Assembly (NCBI GenBank): GCA_002439085.1
Contig: DJSW01000012.1
Coordinates: forward strand, 13,668 to 77,667
Origin: Alphaproteobacteria bacterium UBA6324
GTDB lineage: Bacteria; Pseudomonadota; Alphaproteobacteria; CAAGCB01; CAG-977
Direction: 5' to 3'
DNA length: 64,000 nucleotides
The notes below the pieces were generated by a model. That model was not told where the DNA came from. It saw only the letters and a program-made list of their open reading frames with translations, and searched no databases. Numbering within the stretch: the stretch's first letter is position 1; every line of letters begins with the position of its first letter. Of the stretch, positions 1 through 7,132 are shown piece after piece. The position numbers and the translations under genes were made by a program.

Positions 1-1
1 G

Positions 2-187
2 GCCGAACCTGCGGCCAAGCCTGCGAAAGAAGAGGGCAAAAAGTCCCTGTGGCAGGAAGCCAAGGAAATGTATGCGACCTACGGCAATCCCAGCGGCGGT
101 ATGACGCACAAAGACGCACCGGCGAAAAAGGACGACGCCAACAAGGCTGTCGCCGCGGTCGTCGCCAACCGGCGCCGTGAACGCTGA
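2..187 (+). CDS. C-terminal end of an unidentified protein (partial)
   Basis: An open frame enters from the left edge and ends at a TGA, giving 61 residues. The tail is rich in Ala, Lys, Glu and Asp, contains a short tract LWQEAKEMYATYGNP, and ends in a basic RRRER. A terminator-like hairpin follows 20 bases later. Composition suggests a flexible, charged C-terminal tail. I do not recognise the family, and the start lies outside the window. Confidence 0.6.
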   Translation, partial: AEPAAKPAKEEGKKSLWQEAKEMYATYGNPSGGMTHKDAPAKKDDANKAVAAVVANRRRER

Positions 188-207
188 GGCGGAAAAATAG
201 ATTTTAA

Positions 208-243
208 ACGGGCGGTTTTTGTGACAAGGCCGCCTGTTTTTTT
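208..243. terminator. Bidirectional intrinsic terminator
   Basis: An 8-bp stem (ACGGGCGG with CCGCCTGT, one G-T pair) with a 14-base loop is followed by a run of T. It sits between the convergent partial gene on the left and the minus-strand hydrolase on the right, where a shared terminator is expected. Confidence 0.6.
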
Positions 244-252
244 GTGTCCTCT

Positions 253-870
253 TTACGGAATGTTTTTACGAATCCAATCGTCCAGAAAACGCATCTGCTC
301 CGGCGTGTGAAACCAATGCTCGCCGCCGTGCATAATAGTGACGCCGGCGTGAAAGCGATTTGCAAAGGCCGTGATCGTTTCGATCGACTGCAGCGTGTCC
401 GTGTCGCCGTAAAGAATTTGCGTCGGCGTTTCCCACGCGGCGGGGCGGTTGTTTCGGACATATTGCAGGTAATTCCATGACAAATCTTCGCCGAATCCGG
501 TCTTGACGACCTTTTTCGCGTCCAGCTCCGGTTCCGTTACGCCCGCCCATAGCATCATATCCATAATCAGCCGTTCCAAATCGACAACAGGAGAAATGAA
601 AAACGCCCGATCAAAAAAGCGTGAAATGCTCGCGTTCAAAGAAAAATACGCGCCGATGCTTTCCGCCACCAAAACGGTTCGCCTGTAAGCGGATTTCAGC
701 GCGGCCGCTTTTACGGTAAATTCATCTGCGGCATCCCAAGGCGTCGCCGACCGGTAATCAAAACCGACGACTTCGGCCGGCGCGAACAATGGGCGGTAGT
801 GTTCCGCCTGCGCGGCGCTGCCGCCTTTGCCGTGCACATATAAAACGGCTGTGTCCGCTGGGAATGTCAT
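253..870 (-). CDS. Alpha/beta hydrolase family protein
   Basis: This 205-residue protein begins at an ATG preceded by a good Shine-Dalgarno (AGAGAGG). A longer frame extends upstream, but the ribosome site fixes this start. Near the N-terminus it has a strand followed by HGKGG, the usual oxyanion loop of small hydrolases. The nucleophile elbow reads AESIG, the acid is likely in YGDTDTL, and the histidine is in GGEHWFH near the C-terminus. It has no signal peptide, so it should be cytoplasmic. It is monocistronic. Related small hydrolases of this size are esterase or peptidase-like, but the substrate cannot be read from the sequence. Confidence 0.8.
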   Translation of the reverse strand: MTFPADTAVLYVHGKGGSAAQAEHYRPLFAPAEVVGFDYRSATPWDAADEFTVKAAALKSAYRRTVLVAESIGAYFSLNASISRFFDRAFFISPVVDLERLIMDMMLWAGVTEPELDAKKVVKTGFGEDLSWNYLQYVRNNRPAAWETPTQILYGDTDTLQSIETITAFANRFHAGVTIMHGGEHWFHTPEQMRFLDDWIRKNIP

Positions 871-1171
871 AATAAAACCTCTCTTTTTTACCTCGTTGAT
901 AACATACAGCGCAAGAAATGTCCATTGATCCGCCTCGAAATCGCAAGGGCAGAGCAACGGGGGAGGGGCTGTCGGTGTGCGCGCGCAATGATCGTTTAAT
1001 CTCCGTGAATATGATTGGCCGAACACAAAAGGACGCGTCCGGTGACCGCTTTAACGGCCGCTGTTTTCTTCCTGCCCGTCCCCGTGCGACAAAAAACTTT
1101 CCGGGCGTAGGCAACAAAAAAAGATGATATCGCATCCGATAATAATTTTTTCAAAAGCACGCTTTTTTTTC
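871..1171. other. Intergenic stretch with no supported gene
   Basis: About 300 bases lie between the hydrolase start and the tRNA promoter. Short open frames exist, but none has a ribosome site or recognisable product. The left edge must hold the hydrolase promoter, and the right end becomes AT-rich just before the tRNA promoter. I see no other structure here. Confidence 0.5.
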
Positions 1172-1199
1172 TTGCAAAGCCCGTTTTTTGTGATATTAT
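1172..1199 (+). promoter_or_regulatory. Sigma-70-type promoter of the tRNA-Ala gene
   Basis: TTGCAA (1172-1177) and TATTAT (1194-1199) are separated by 16 bases, and the tRNA begins 21 bases after the -10 box. Confidence 0.7.
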
Positions 1200-1220
1200 C
1201 CACACCGTATTGAATGACGT

Positions 1221-1296
<76 letters not shown>

Positions 1297-1297
1297 T

Positions 1298-1324
1298 AAA
1301 AAGCCGCAGAAATCTGCGGCTTTT
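1298..1324 (+). terminator. Intrinsic terminator of tRNA-Ala
   Basis: The stem AAAAGCCGCAGA / TCTGCGGCTTTT has a very short loop and ends in T residues, two bases after the tRNA CCA. Confidence 0.85.
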
Positions 1325-1429
1325 ATCGTTTTTGGAACAAAATCTCCTAATCGGTCGTTTTTCATTTTTTGACTATTTTTTTTGTAAGACGTGTAAGACG
1401 AAAGATAGTTTTATACATTTCAAACAGGC

Positions 1430-1469
1430 GGGATAAAGTGGGATTAAACGGGATATAACGGGATAGAAA
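1430..1469. repeat. Four tandem 10-bp repeats (GGGATNNAAN)
   Basis: Four units starting at 1430, 1440, 1450 and 1460 each begin GGGAT and continue with A/T-rich bases (GGGATAAAGT, GGGATTAAAC, GGGATATAAC, GGGATAGAAA). The spacing is exactly ten bases, close to one DNA turn, which suits a row of protein sites on one face. A further imperfect pair GTAAGACGT/GTAAGACGA lies just upstream near 1384-1400. No gene covers this stretch. Iterons or integrase arm sites are possible readings, but neither is demonstrated. Confidence 0.6.
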
Positions 1470-1581
1470 CGGCAGAAATCCCTAATTTTTCGGGCGGCGA
1501 CGATGCCGCCTTTAAATTTTTCGGCGCGAGATGGTTTTAACTTTTTTTCCTAAAAAACGCGGGATAGTTTTAACTTTAACG

Positions 1582-1606
1582 GTCGGGGAAAATCCCCGAC
1601 TTTTTT
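1582..1606 (+). terminator. Intrinsic terminator in the post-tRNA region
   Basis: A perfect stem GTCGGGGA/TCCCCGAC with an AAA loop is followed by TTTTTT. No intact plus-strand gene lies directly upstream, so it may be a relic or may end an untranslated RNA. Confidence 0.65.
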
Positions 1607-1634
1607 AAGGACAAAAACGCCATTTTTGCGGAAT

Positions 1635-1893
1635 CATCGGCATTTCGCCGATGGCTTCATATTTGAAATGCCCTTACATCAAAATTTACGAAAGTGAAAA
1701 CGGCAGTCATTGTTTAACCGTTTTTGATAAAAGCGCTGACGGTTGAGCCGGGCAAACGACCTTTTCTCCCCAAGTCGAGGACAACTTTTCAGGTCGGGAT
1801 AGGCTCATTCAACCTGTGACGGTTTTCTTGCCTATAAAAAAAGCCAGTCGGTAGGGGCTGGCTCAAGCCTCAGAATTTGGAGGCTGGCCTACC
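1635..1893 (+). other. Foldable non-coding stretch, candidate structured RNA
   Basis: Several pairings stack in order. There is a perfect 7-bp hairpin at 1635-1653. A terminator-like hairpin AAAACGG/CCGTTTT spans 1697-1724. A long-range stem pairs GGTTGAGCC (1741-1749) with GGCTCATTCAACC (1802-1814, four-base bulge), and it encloses CGACCT/AGGTCG (1757-1762 with 1791-1796). A hairpin AGCCAG/CTGGCT (1842-1863) has loop bases GGTAGG (1850-1855) that can pair with CCTACC (1888-1893), across a second hairpin AGCCTC/GAGGCT (1866-1885), forming a pseudoknot. No known RNA family is recognised and expression is unproven. Confidence 0.4.
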
Positions 1894-1950
1894 CGCCCTC
1901 TGAAGTCTTATCTGGTTATTATAATGGTGCCGATGAAAGGAAAAATCAAG

Positions 1951-2107
1951 ATGAATGAACGGGACACATCGGAACTGTTTTCGGACATCTTTAAAAAGCC
2001 GACGAAATCAAAGCATTTGTGGCGGAATTAACCGTTTTTTACAGATGTCGAATCGAACGGCTGGAAGAAGAAAATACGGCCTTGGATTTAAAAGTCGTTG
2101 ATTATCA
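1951..2107 (+). pseudogene. Frameshifted small gene of unknown function
   Basis: A TATAAT box lies at 1920-1925, and AAAGGA precedes the ATG at 1951. The frame starts MNERDTSELFSDIFKK and stops at 2031. Reading one base back at the A-run near 1995 gives a protein-like continuation, ADEIKAFVAELTVFYR followed by IERLEEENTALDLKVV, with coiled-coil character. The second frame then runs into unrelated sequence where the pyruvate kinase fragment begins. The simplest reading is a decayed gene, joined by a rearrangement to the pyk remnant. The A-run is not an ideal slippery heptamer, so programmed frameshifting is less likely. Confidence 0.4.
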
Positions 2108-2130
2108 GAGTTGCTTATGTGAAATTACAT

Positions 2131-2430
2131 GCGGTTACGATGATGACGGCGGGGCGCGTGTCGCGCGAACGGCCGTACATCCCCGTGATGTGCATGACGC
2201 CGTCCGAATCCGTCGCCAGAAAGATGAGTCTGTTTTGGGGCGTGGAAAGCGTCGTTTGCGAACCGCAGGATCTGTTGGTCGATGTCGCGGCCAGGGCGGC
2301 GCAATATTGCCGCGACAAACTGGACGCCAAGGTCGGGGAAAAGGTGATCGTCACGGCCGGTTTGCCGTTCAATGTGACGGGGAACACGAACCTGTTGCAC
2401 ATATTTACGATTACCGAACGGTCGGAATAA
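2131..2430 (+). pseudogene. pyk: 3' fragment of a pyruvate kinase gene
   Basis: About 99 codons match the C-terminal domain of pyruvate kinase: TAGRVSRERPYIPVMCMTP, then ARKMSLFWGV, then VIVTAGLPFNVTGNTN, which is the allosteric-domain end of that family. The catalytic barrel and the whole N-terminal three quarters are absent; upstream sequence in this frame is unrelated. No ribosome site fits. A strong terminator follows, as it would in the intact gene. This is a remnant left by a rearrangement. Whether a full-length copy exists elsewhere cannot be seen. Confidence 0.8.
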
Positions 2431-2434
2431 ATCG

Positions 2435-2463
2435 AAAAAGGAGGGGCTTTTCCCTCCTTTTTT
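2435..2463 (+). terminator. Intrinsic terminator after the pyk fragment
   Basis: AAAAAGGAGGG pairs with CCCTCCTTTTT around a short loop, ending in a T run. Confidence 0.85.
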
Positions 2464-2555
2464 AATCGCGGGCGATATTTTTTGTTGCGAAAACGGACGT
2501 TTTGTCGGACAATTTAAGGTAAAGGGTGTTTCCCAATCAAAGGAGGGACTGAATA

Positions 2556-2975
2556 ATGAAAAAGAATTCTTTGGCTTTTATCGCTTTCGCCGCCGCCATG
2601 CTGGCCGGTCAATTCGCTTATGCCAAATGTAACACGTGCGTGTACAGGGACGACAGGGGACGTTGCGTTTCCGAAGATTGCGCCGGCGATGCGTTGAACA
2701 TGACGGAAAATGTTACGTGGAAAGATGATTTGATCAGTTCCGACAGTGCCGATTTGGTGCAGTCATGTATTTTAAGTAAGGTGGCGCATTGTTCCAAAAT
2801 GGATTCGTCCTGCGCCTGCACGGCGTGCGCTTCCGGTTATATCCTGAGCAACGGGGCGTGCAAAGAGGATGATTCGATAACGATACCGACCACAACGACG
2901 AAAACGCCGACGGTGACATCGTGTCCGGACGGCACGAAAAAATCGGCGGACGGATGTTGCTGCATCCCCGTGTAA
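2556..2975 (+). CDS. Secreted cysteine-rich protein, unknown function
   Basis: The 139-residue product starts at an ATG after an excellent ribosome site (AAAGGAGG). A typical signal peptide (MKKNSLAFIAFAAAMLAGQ, cleavage after AYA) leaves a mature chain with 14 cysteines. These include CNTC near the new N-terminus, a CACTACASGYILSNGAC segment resembling an EGF-like or growth-factor-receptor Cys-rich unit, a Thr-rich linker, and a terminal GCCCIPV. It is probably exported and disulfide-bonded. There is no lipobox and no membrane anchor. It stands alone, convergent with flgE. Its role is unknown; a surface or host-facing protein is a guess. Confidence 0.8.
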   Translation: MKKNSLAFIAFAAAMLAGQFAYAKCNTCVYRDDRGRCVSEDCAGDALNMTENVTWKDDLISSDSADLVQSCILSKVAHCSKMDSSCACTACASGYILSNGACKEDDSITIPTTTTKTPTVTSCPDGTKKSADGCCCIPV

Positions 2976-2990
2976 AGCGGTCGTGAAATA

Positions 2991-3025
2991 AAAAGCAGCC
3001 GGTTGAAATCTCAGCCGGCTGTTTC
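2991..3025. terminator. Bidirectional terminator between the Cys-rich gene and flgE
   Basis: CAGCCGG (2996-3002) pairs with CCGGCTG (3015-3021), flanked by A-rich and T-rich runs, between convergent genes. Confidence 0.7.
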
Positions 3026-3047
3026 GTTTTGCGTTTTTTTATCCTGT

Positions 3048-4313
3048 TCAACCGAGGATGTCGATCGCTTCCTGCGTCATTTCGTTGGCGGCCGTGAATG
3101 TTTGCACGTTGCTGGAATAGGCGCGCTGGGTGACGATCATGTTGGTGAATTCCTCTTCCAGCGAAACGTTGGACGATTCGATCTTTCCGCCCTGAACCGT
3201 CGTTTCGGTCAGCGTGTTTTGCAAATCGACGATTTCCAGATTACCCGCGTTTTCGGTATAGGCGAACATATTGCCGGATACGGCTTCCATCATATTCGGA
3301 ACCTGCACCTGCGCGATGGCGACTTTGCACACGGGGATGCTGGTTGAATTGCTGTAGGTCGCGTTCAGCACGCCGTTTTCGTCCCATGACGTGCCGACCA
3401 GCGTGCCGAATCCTTTGCCGTCCTGCGACAAAACTTCGCCGTTCAGTGTGTTGGCGTATTGCGTGAAATGTTGCAGATCCAGCGAAATCGTGCTGCTGCC
3501 GCCGTTTTTCCACGCAAGTTGCAGTGTTGTTAACGGAACGGGCGATGTCAGTTTCGCATTTTCATCAAACGTGACCTTGATCGGTTCGGAACCGACGGCC
3601 GCCCCTTCGACATCAATCGTGACCAGCCATGTGTTCGCGTCGTCCTGCGGTTCCCAACGCATCATCATGCTGTGCTGGTTGTACTGGCTGTCATAGACGG
3701 GGAATTTCAACAGCTGCGTTTCGGTCGCCGACGCGTCGATGTTGCCTTTGAACGACATTTCCGTCGTTTGGTGTCCGGGGTAGTATTCCATGGGGGAAAT
3801 AATTACCGGTTCAAACGCGGAAGAAAATGCCTCGGCGTCGTTGTTGTAATTCCAGCCCATCACATAATATCCCGACGCGTTCGTGAAATACGTCGCGGGC
3901 GACGATTGCGTGATCACGCCGCCGTCCGTCGGTTTGTAATAGGTGACGGTCTGCGCCTTATACCCCGACGGGGGGACGGCCGTGGCTTGAAAATCGCCGG
4001 CGCGGGAATACAGCGTTTCGTTTTGCCCTTCGACGACAAAGAATCCTTTGCCGCTGATCCCCAGATCGTACATACTGCCAGTGGGGCTGAGGATGCCCGC
4101 GATGTCCACCATGCGCCGGTCAACCGTTCCGGCCGAAAACGAATGGCTGTCCGTGCCGATTTCGTTGAACTTCGTCATTTGCGTTTCAAAACGCGTTTCC
4201 ACCTTTTTGTATCCGACGGTGTTGACGTTGGCGATGTTCGCGCTGATCTGTTCCAAAGCGTGGGTCTGGGAATGGATGCCCATCGTGCTGGTGACGAAAG
4301 TGCCTAGTGCCAT
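3048..4313 (-). CDS. flgE: Flagellar hook protein FlgE
   Basis: The 421-residue product starts MALGTFVTSTMGIHSQTHAL, with AAGGAG seven bases before the ATG; longer frames upstream lack support. The N-terminus has the rod/hook signature ISANIANVNTVGYKK. A central LGISGKGFFVVEG tract and the hook D1/D2 region follow. The C-terminus carries the paired helix SNVSLEEEFTNMIVTQRAYSSN shared by FlgE, FlgF and FlgG. The length fits FlgE better than the shorter rod proteins. It builds the extracellular universal joint. It is monocistronic here, away from other hook genes and divergent from aroQ, so flagellar genes are scattered in this genome. Confidence 0.88.
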   Translation of the reverse strand: MALGTFVTSTMGIHSQTHALEQISANIANVNTVGYKKVETRFETQMTKFNEIGTDSHSFSAGTVDRRMVDIAGILSPTGSMYDLGISGKGFFVVEGQNETLYSRAGDFQATAVPPSGYKAQTVTYYKPTDGGVITQSSPATYFTNASGYYVMGWNYNNDAEAFSSAFEPVIISPMEYYPGHQTTEMSFKGNIDASATETQLLKFPVYDSQYNQHSMMMRWEPQDDANTWLVTIDVEGAAVGSEPIKVTFDENAKLTSPVPLTTLQLAWKNGGSSTISLDLQHFTQYANTLNGEVLSQDGKGFGTLVGTSWDENGVLNATYSNSTSIPVCKVAIAQVQVPNMMEAVSGNMFAYTENAGNLEIVDLQNTLTETTVQGGKIESSNVSLEEEFTNMIVTQRAYSSNVQTFTAANEMTQEAIDILG

Positions 4314-4478
4314 CGCGTTGCTCCTTTTAAAAAAGTAAACCGATATTCTAAAAGCAAAAAACGTGCCAAAAACATATAGTTCAATCGACTGATTTTGTTT
4401 TCGGGGCGACAATTTATAATGCATTCGCAAACGTTTGATGATATAAAGCAGAAAGATATTTTTGTACGGAAGGGTGAA

Positions 4479-4919
4479 ATGCGCCGGATTTTGATCATAA
4501 ACGGCCCTAATTTGAATATGTTGGGTACCAGACAGCCGGAAATCTACGGCCGTGAAACGCTGGCCGACATTGAAAACGCCTGCCGGAACAAAGCCGCCGG
4601 TTTGGGGGTGGAAATCGAATGTTTCCAATCCAACGGCGAAGGTGAAATCGTCACCGCCGTTCAGCGGGCGCGCGGCAAATTCGACGCGATCGTCATCAAT
4701 CCCGCCGCGTATTCCCACACATCCGTCGCGATTATGGACGCGTTGCTGGCATACGACGGCGCGGTGATCGAGGTTCACTTGTCCAACATTCACCGGCGGG
4801 ACGAATTCCGCCGCCTTTCCTATGTTTCCAAAGCGGCCGACGGCGTGATCTGCGGGTTGGGGAAACAGGGATACCTTTTGGCTGTGGAGGCTGCGGCCTC
4901 TTTAATTGATAGGGAATGA
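4479..4919 (+). CDS. aroQ: 3-dehydroquinate dehydratase, type II
   Basis: The 146-residue product catalyses the third step of the shikimate pathway. Family motifs are intact: INGPNLNMLGTR, then PEIYG with the catalytic tyrosine, INPAAYSHTSVAIMDAL, the histidine in EVHLSN, and the arginine region IHRRDEFRRLS. The flexible loop QSNGEGEIV has Gly where many relatives have His, a tolerated position. An upstream extension is open, but GGAAGGG before the ATG at 4479 supports this start. A TATAAT box lies at 4415-4420. It is followed six bases later by accB, the usual alphaproteobacterial aroQ-accB-accC operon linking aromatic and fatty acid synthesis. Confidence 0.95.
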   Translation: MRRILIINGPNLNMLGTRQPEIYGRETLADIENACRNKAAGLGVEIECFQSNGEGEIVTAVQRARGKFDAIVINPAAYSHTSVAIMDALLAYDGAVIEVHLSNIHRRDEFRRLSYVSKAADGVICGLGKQGYLLAVEAAASLIDRE

Positions 4920-4925
4920 ACATCT

Positions 4926-5393
4926 ATGTCGAAATCCACTTATGACACTTCTTTGGTCGAAGACTTGGCAAAGCTGATCAATGAACACGAGCTGGCCGAA
5001 ATCGAATACGATACGGAAGGTTTGCGTTTGCGCGTCACCCGCGTTCCGTCCGGCGGTTTCGCCGTGACCGCGCCCGTCGCCGCCGCCCAGCCCGCGCCCG
5101 TCGCCGCCCAGCCGGCCGCCCCCGCGGCGCCCGCCGCCAAGGCCGACGCCGAAGTCAAAGGCGAAGCGGTCAAATCCCCGATGGTCGGCGTCGTTTACAC
5201 CGCGCCCGAACCCGGCGCCGCTTCGTACGTTTCCGTCGGCGACACCGTTTCCGCCGACCAGACCCTGTTTCTGGTCGAAGCGATGAAAACGTTCAATCCG
5301 GTCAAAGCCCCCAGAGCCGGCAAGGTTTTGCAGATTCTGGTCGGTGATCACGATCCGGTCGAATACGATCAGCCTTTGTTGATTTTGGAATAA
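4926..5393 (+). CDS. accB: Biotin carboxyl carrier protein of acetyl-CoA carboxylase
   Basis: The 155-residue carrier subunit shuttles carboxybiotin between AccC and the carboxyltransferase in the first committed step of fatty acid synthesis. Residues 1-40 form the N-terminal region, 45-80 a long Ala/Pro linker, and 82-155 the biotinyl domain. The biotin attachment motif is EAMKTFN with the lysine at 121; Phe at 123 replaces the more common Met. The thumb region before it (TAPEPGAASYVSVGD) is present. It sits between aroQ and accC with gaps of six and two bases. Confidence 0.97.
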   Translation: MSKSTYDTSLVEDLAKLINEHELAEIEYDTEGLRLRVTRVPSGGFAVTAPVAAAQPAPVAAQPAAPAAPAAKADAEVKGEAVKSPMVGVVYTAPEPGAASYVSVGDTVSADQTLFLVEAMKTFNPVKAPRAGKVLQILVGDHDPVEYDQPLLILE

Positions 5394-5395
5394 CC

Positions 5396-6754
5396 ATGTT
5401 TGAAAAAGTCTTAATCGCAAACCGCGGAGAAATCGCTCTGCGCATTCACAGAGCCTGTCGGGAAATGGGCATCAAAACGGTGGCCGTCCATTCGACCGCC
5501 GACGCTGACGCCATGCACGTCCGTATGGCGGACGAAGCCATTTGCATCGGTCCCGCCGCAGGCAAGGATTCCTATTTGAACAAAGCCGCGATCATCACGG
5601 CGGCTTTGATTTCCGGCGCGGACGCCATCCACCCCGGATACGGCTTTTTGTCCGAAAACGCCGATTTCGCCGAAATGGTCGAAGAACACGGGTTGACGTG
5701 GATCGGTCCCACGCCCGAAATGATCCGCAAAATGGGCGACAAGATCACGGCCAAGCGCGCCGCGATCGATTCCGGTCTGCCCGTCGTCCCCGGTTCGGAC
5801 GGCGCCGTCGGAACGGTTGAGGAAGCTTTGGACGTTTCCGCCAAAATGGGGTATCCCGTTTTGATCAAGGCGACGGCCGGCGGCGGCGGCAAGGGGATGC
5901 GCATCGCCCGCGGTCCCGAAGATCTGCCCGAAGCATATACGCAGGCGCGCGCCGAAGCCAAGGCGTCGTTCACCAGCGACGAAGTCTATATCGAAAAGTA
6001 TCTGGAAAATCCGCGCCATGTGGAAATGCAGATTCTGGCCGACAAATACGGCAACGTCGTCCATTTGGGCGAACGCGATTGTTCCATGCAGCGTAAAAAC
6101 CAGAAAGTGCTGGAAGAAACGCCTTGCCCCGCTTTGAATGACGAACAGCGCAAGAAAATCGGCAAAATCGTTACCGACGCGATGAAAAAGCTGGGATACA
6201 GCAATGTCGGCACGATCGAATTTTTGTACGAAAACGGCCAGTTCTATTTCATTGAAATGAACACGCGGCTGCAGGTTGAACACCCGATTACGGAAATGGT
6301 GACGGGCATTGATTTGGTGCGTGAACAGATCCGCGTCGCCGCGGGGGCGCATTTGAACTATACGCAAGAGGACGTTCATTTCGACGGTCACGCGATGGAA
6401 TGCCGCATCAACGCCGAAGACCCGTTCACGTTCGTTCCGTGTCCCGGAAAAATCACGCAATGGCACGCCCCCGGCGGGTTGTGGACGCGCGTCGATTCCG
6501 GAATGTACACGGGATACACCGTTCCGCCGTATTACGACAGCATGATCGCAAAGCTGATCGTTTTCGGCAAAACCAGAAACGGGTGTTTGATGCGTTTGCA
6601 CCGCGCGATTGACGAATTCGTCATTGACGGGGTGAAAACGACGTTGCCGTTGCACGACGAAATCATTTCGACGCCGGATTTCATTGACGGGAATTACAAC
6701 ATTCACTGGTTGGAAAAATTCCTGAAGAAACGCGCCGAAAACGAAAAGAAATAA
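5396..6754 (+). CDS. accC: Biotin carboxylase subunit of acetyl-CoA carboxylase
   Basis: This 452-residue ATP-grasp enzyme carboxylates biotin on AccB using bicarbonate and ATP. It starts MFEKVLIANRGEIALRI, the family hallmark. It has the glycine-rich ATP loop KATAGGGGKGMRIA, the HPGYGFLSENADFA segment, ERDCSMQRKNQK, and the catalytic EMNTRLQVEHPITE. Length and motif order are standard. The ATG lies two bases after the accB stop, so the two subunits are likely translationally coupled. A strong terminator follows. Confidence 0.97.
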   Translation: MFEKVLIANRGEIALRIHRACREMGIKTVAVHSTADADAMHVRMADEAICIGPAAGKDSYLNKAAIITAALISGADAIHPGYGFLSENADFAEMVEEHGLTWIGPTPEMIRKMGDKITAKRAAIDSGLPVVPGSDGAVGTVEEALDVSAKMGYPVLIKATAGGGGKGMRIARGPEDLPEAYTQARAEAKASFTSDEVYIEKYLENPRHVEMQILADKYGNVVHLGERDCSMQRKNQKVLEETPCPALNDEQRKKIGKIVTDAMKKLGYSNVGTIEFLYENGQFYFIEMNTRLQVEHPITEMVTGIDLVREQIRVAAGAHLNYTQEDVHFDGHAMECRINAEDPFTFVPCPGKITQWHAPGGLWTRVDSGMYTGYTVPPYYDSMIAKLIVFGKTRNGCLMRLHRAIDEFVIDGVKTTLPLHDEIISTPDFIDGNYNIHWLEKFLKKRAENEKK

Positions 6755-6764
6755 TAGCAAACGG

Positions 6765-6794
6765 AAAACGCCCCGCGGCAAACGGGGCGTTTTT
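6765..6794. terminator. Bidirectional terminator after accC
   Basis: AAACGCCCCG pairs with CGGGGCGTTT around a short loop, with flanking A and T runs. It serves accC (plus) and the gltB transcript (minus). Confidence 0.85.
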
Positions 6795-6820
6795 CATATC
6801 CGCGCGTAAAACGGACGGGG

Positions 6821-7120
6821 TCAGGCCGCCTGTTTCATTTGGCGTTCTTTCATCGCCTGCGCGGCTTTGCCGTCCTTGTAACGCAGGTACAAAGCGAAAT
6901 CGCAGAACACCAGCGCGAAGTTCAGCACATACAGCCAGAACACATAGTTGTATCCGAAATTCGTGATTTTGTTGATCATGCCGCAGATATAGCCGACCAA
7001 AATCAACACCAGAAACAGCAGGCTTTTGCCGCCGACGTTTTTCGTGCGGTACGTTTTCATCACCGCGGCCGGCCAGCTGGCGCCAAAGCAAAGCAACATT
7101 CCGGCTTCAAACAAATCCAT
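6821..7120 (-). CDS. Small PQ-loop-like membrane protein
   Basis: The 99-residue product starts at the ATG eight bases after AAGGAG; an earlier GTG overlaps the ribosome site and is less likely. Three hydrophobic helices are visible (about residues 3-20, 32-52 and 57-78). The segment ASWPAAVMKTYRTKNVGG at the end of the first helix resembles the PQ-loop pattern of the SWEET/PQ-loop family. The C-terminus is basic and cytoplasmic. It lies 12 bases downstream of gltB on the same strand, so it is likely cotranscribed with glutamate synthase, though a functional link is not shown. Transport is a guess. Confidence 0.7.
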   Translation of the reverse strand: MDLFEAGMLLCFGASWPAAVMKTYRTKNVGGKSLLFLVLILVGYICGMINKITNFGYNYVFWLYVLNFALVFCDFALYLRYKDGKAAQAMKERQMKQAA

Positions 7121-7132
7121 ATCGTTCACTCC

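Noticed and set aside
918..1127. A 69-codon frame in the gap before tRNA-Ala.
   Set aside because: No ribosome site, no recognisable domain, and composition like non-coding DNA of this GC content.
1741..1802. Bases GCAAACGAC near 1752 resemble the start of a tmRNA tag (Ala-Asn-Asp).
   Set aside because: The frame would read ANDLFSPS and end without the usual ALAA or AVAA, the conserved bases before the resume codon are missing, and no tRNA-like ends are visible nearby.
4314..4793. An upstream extension of the flgE frame by 160 codons.
   Set aside because: It runs through the divergent aroQ gene and the promoter gap; the ATG at 4313 with AAGGAG is a clear flgE start.
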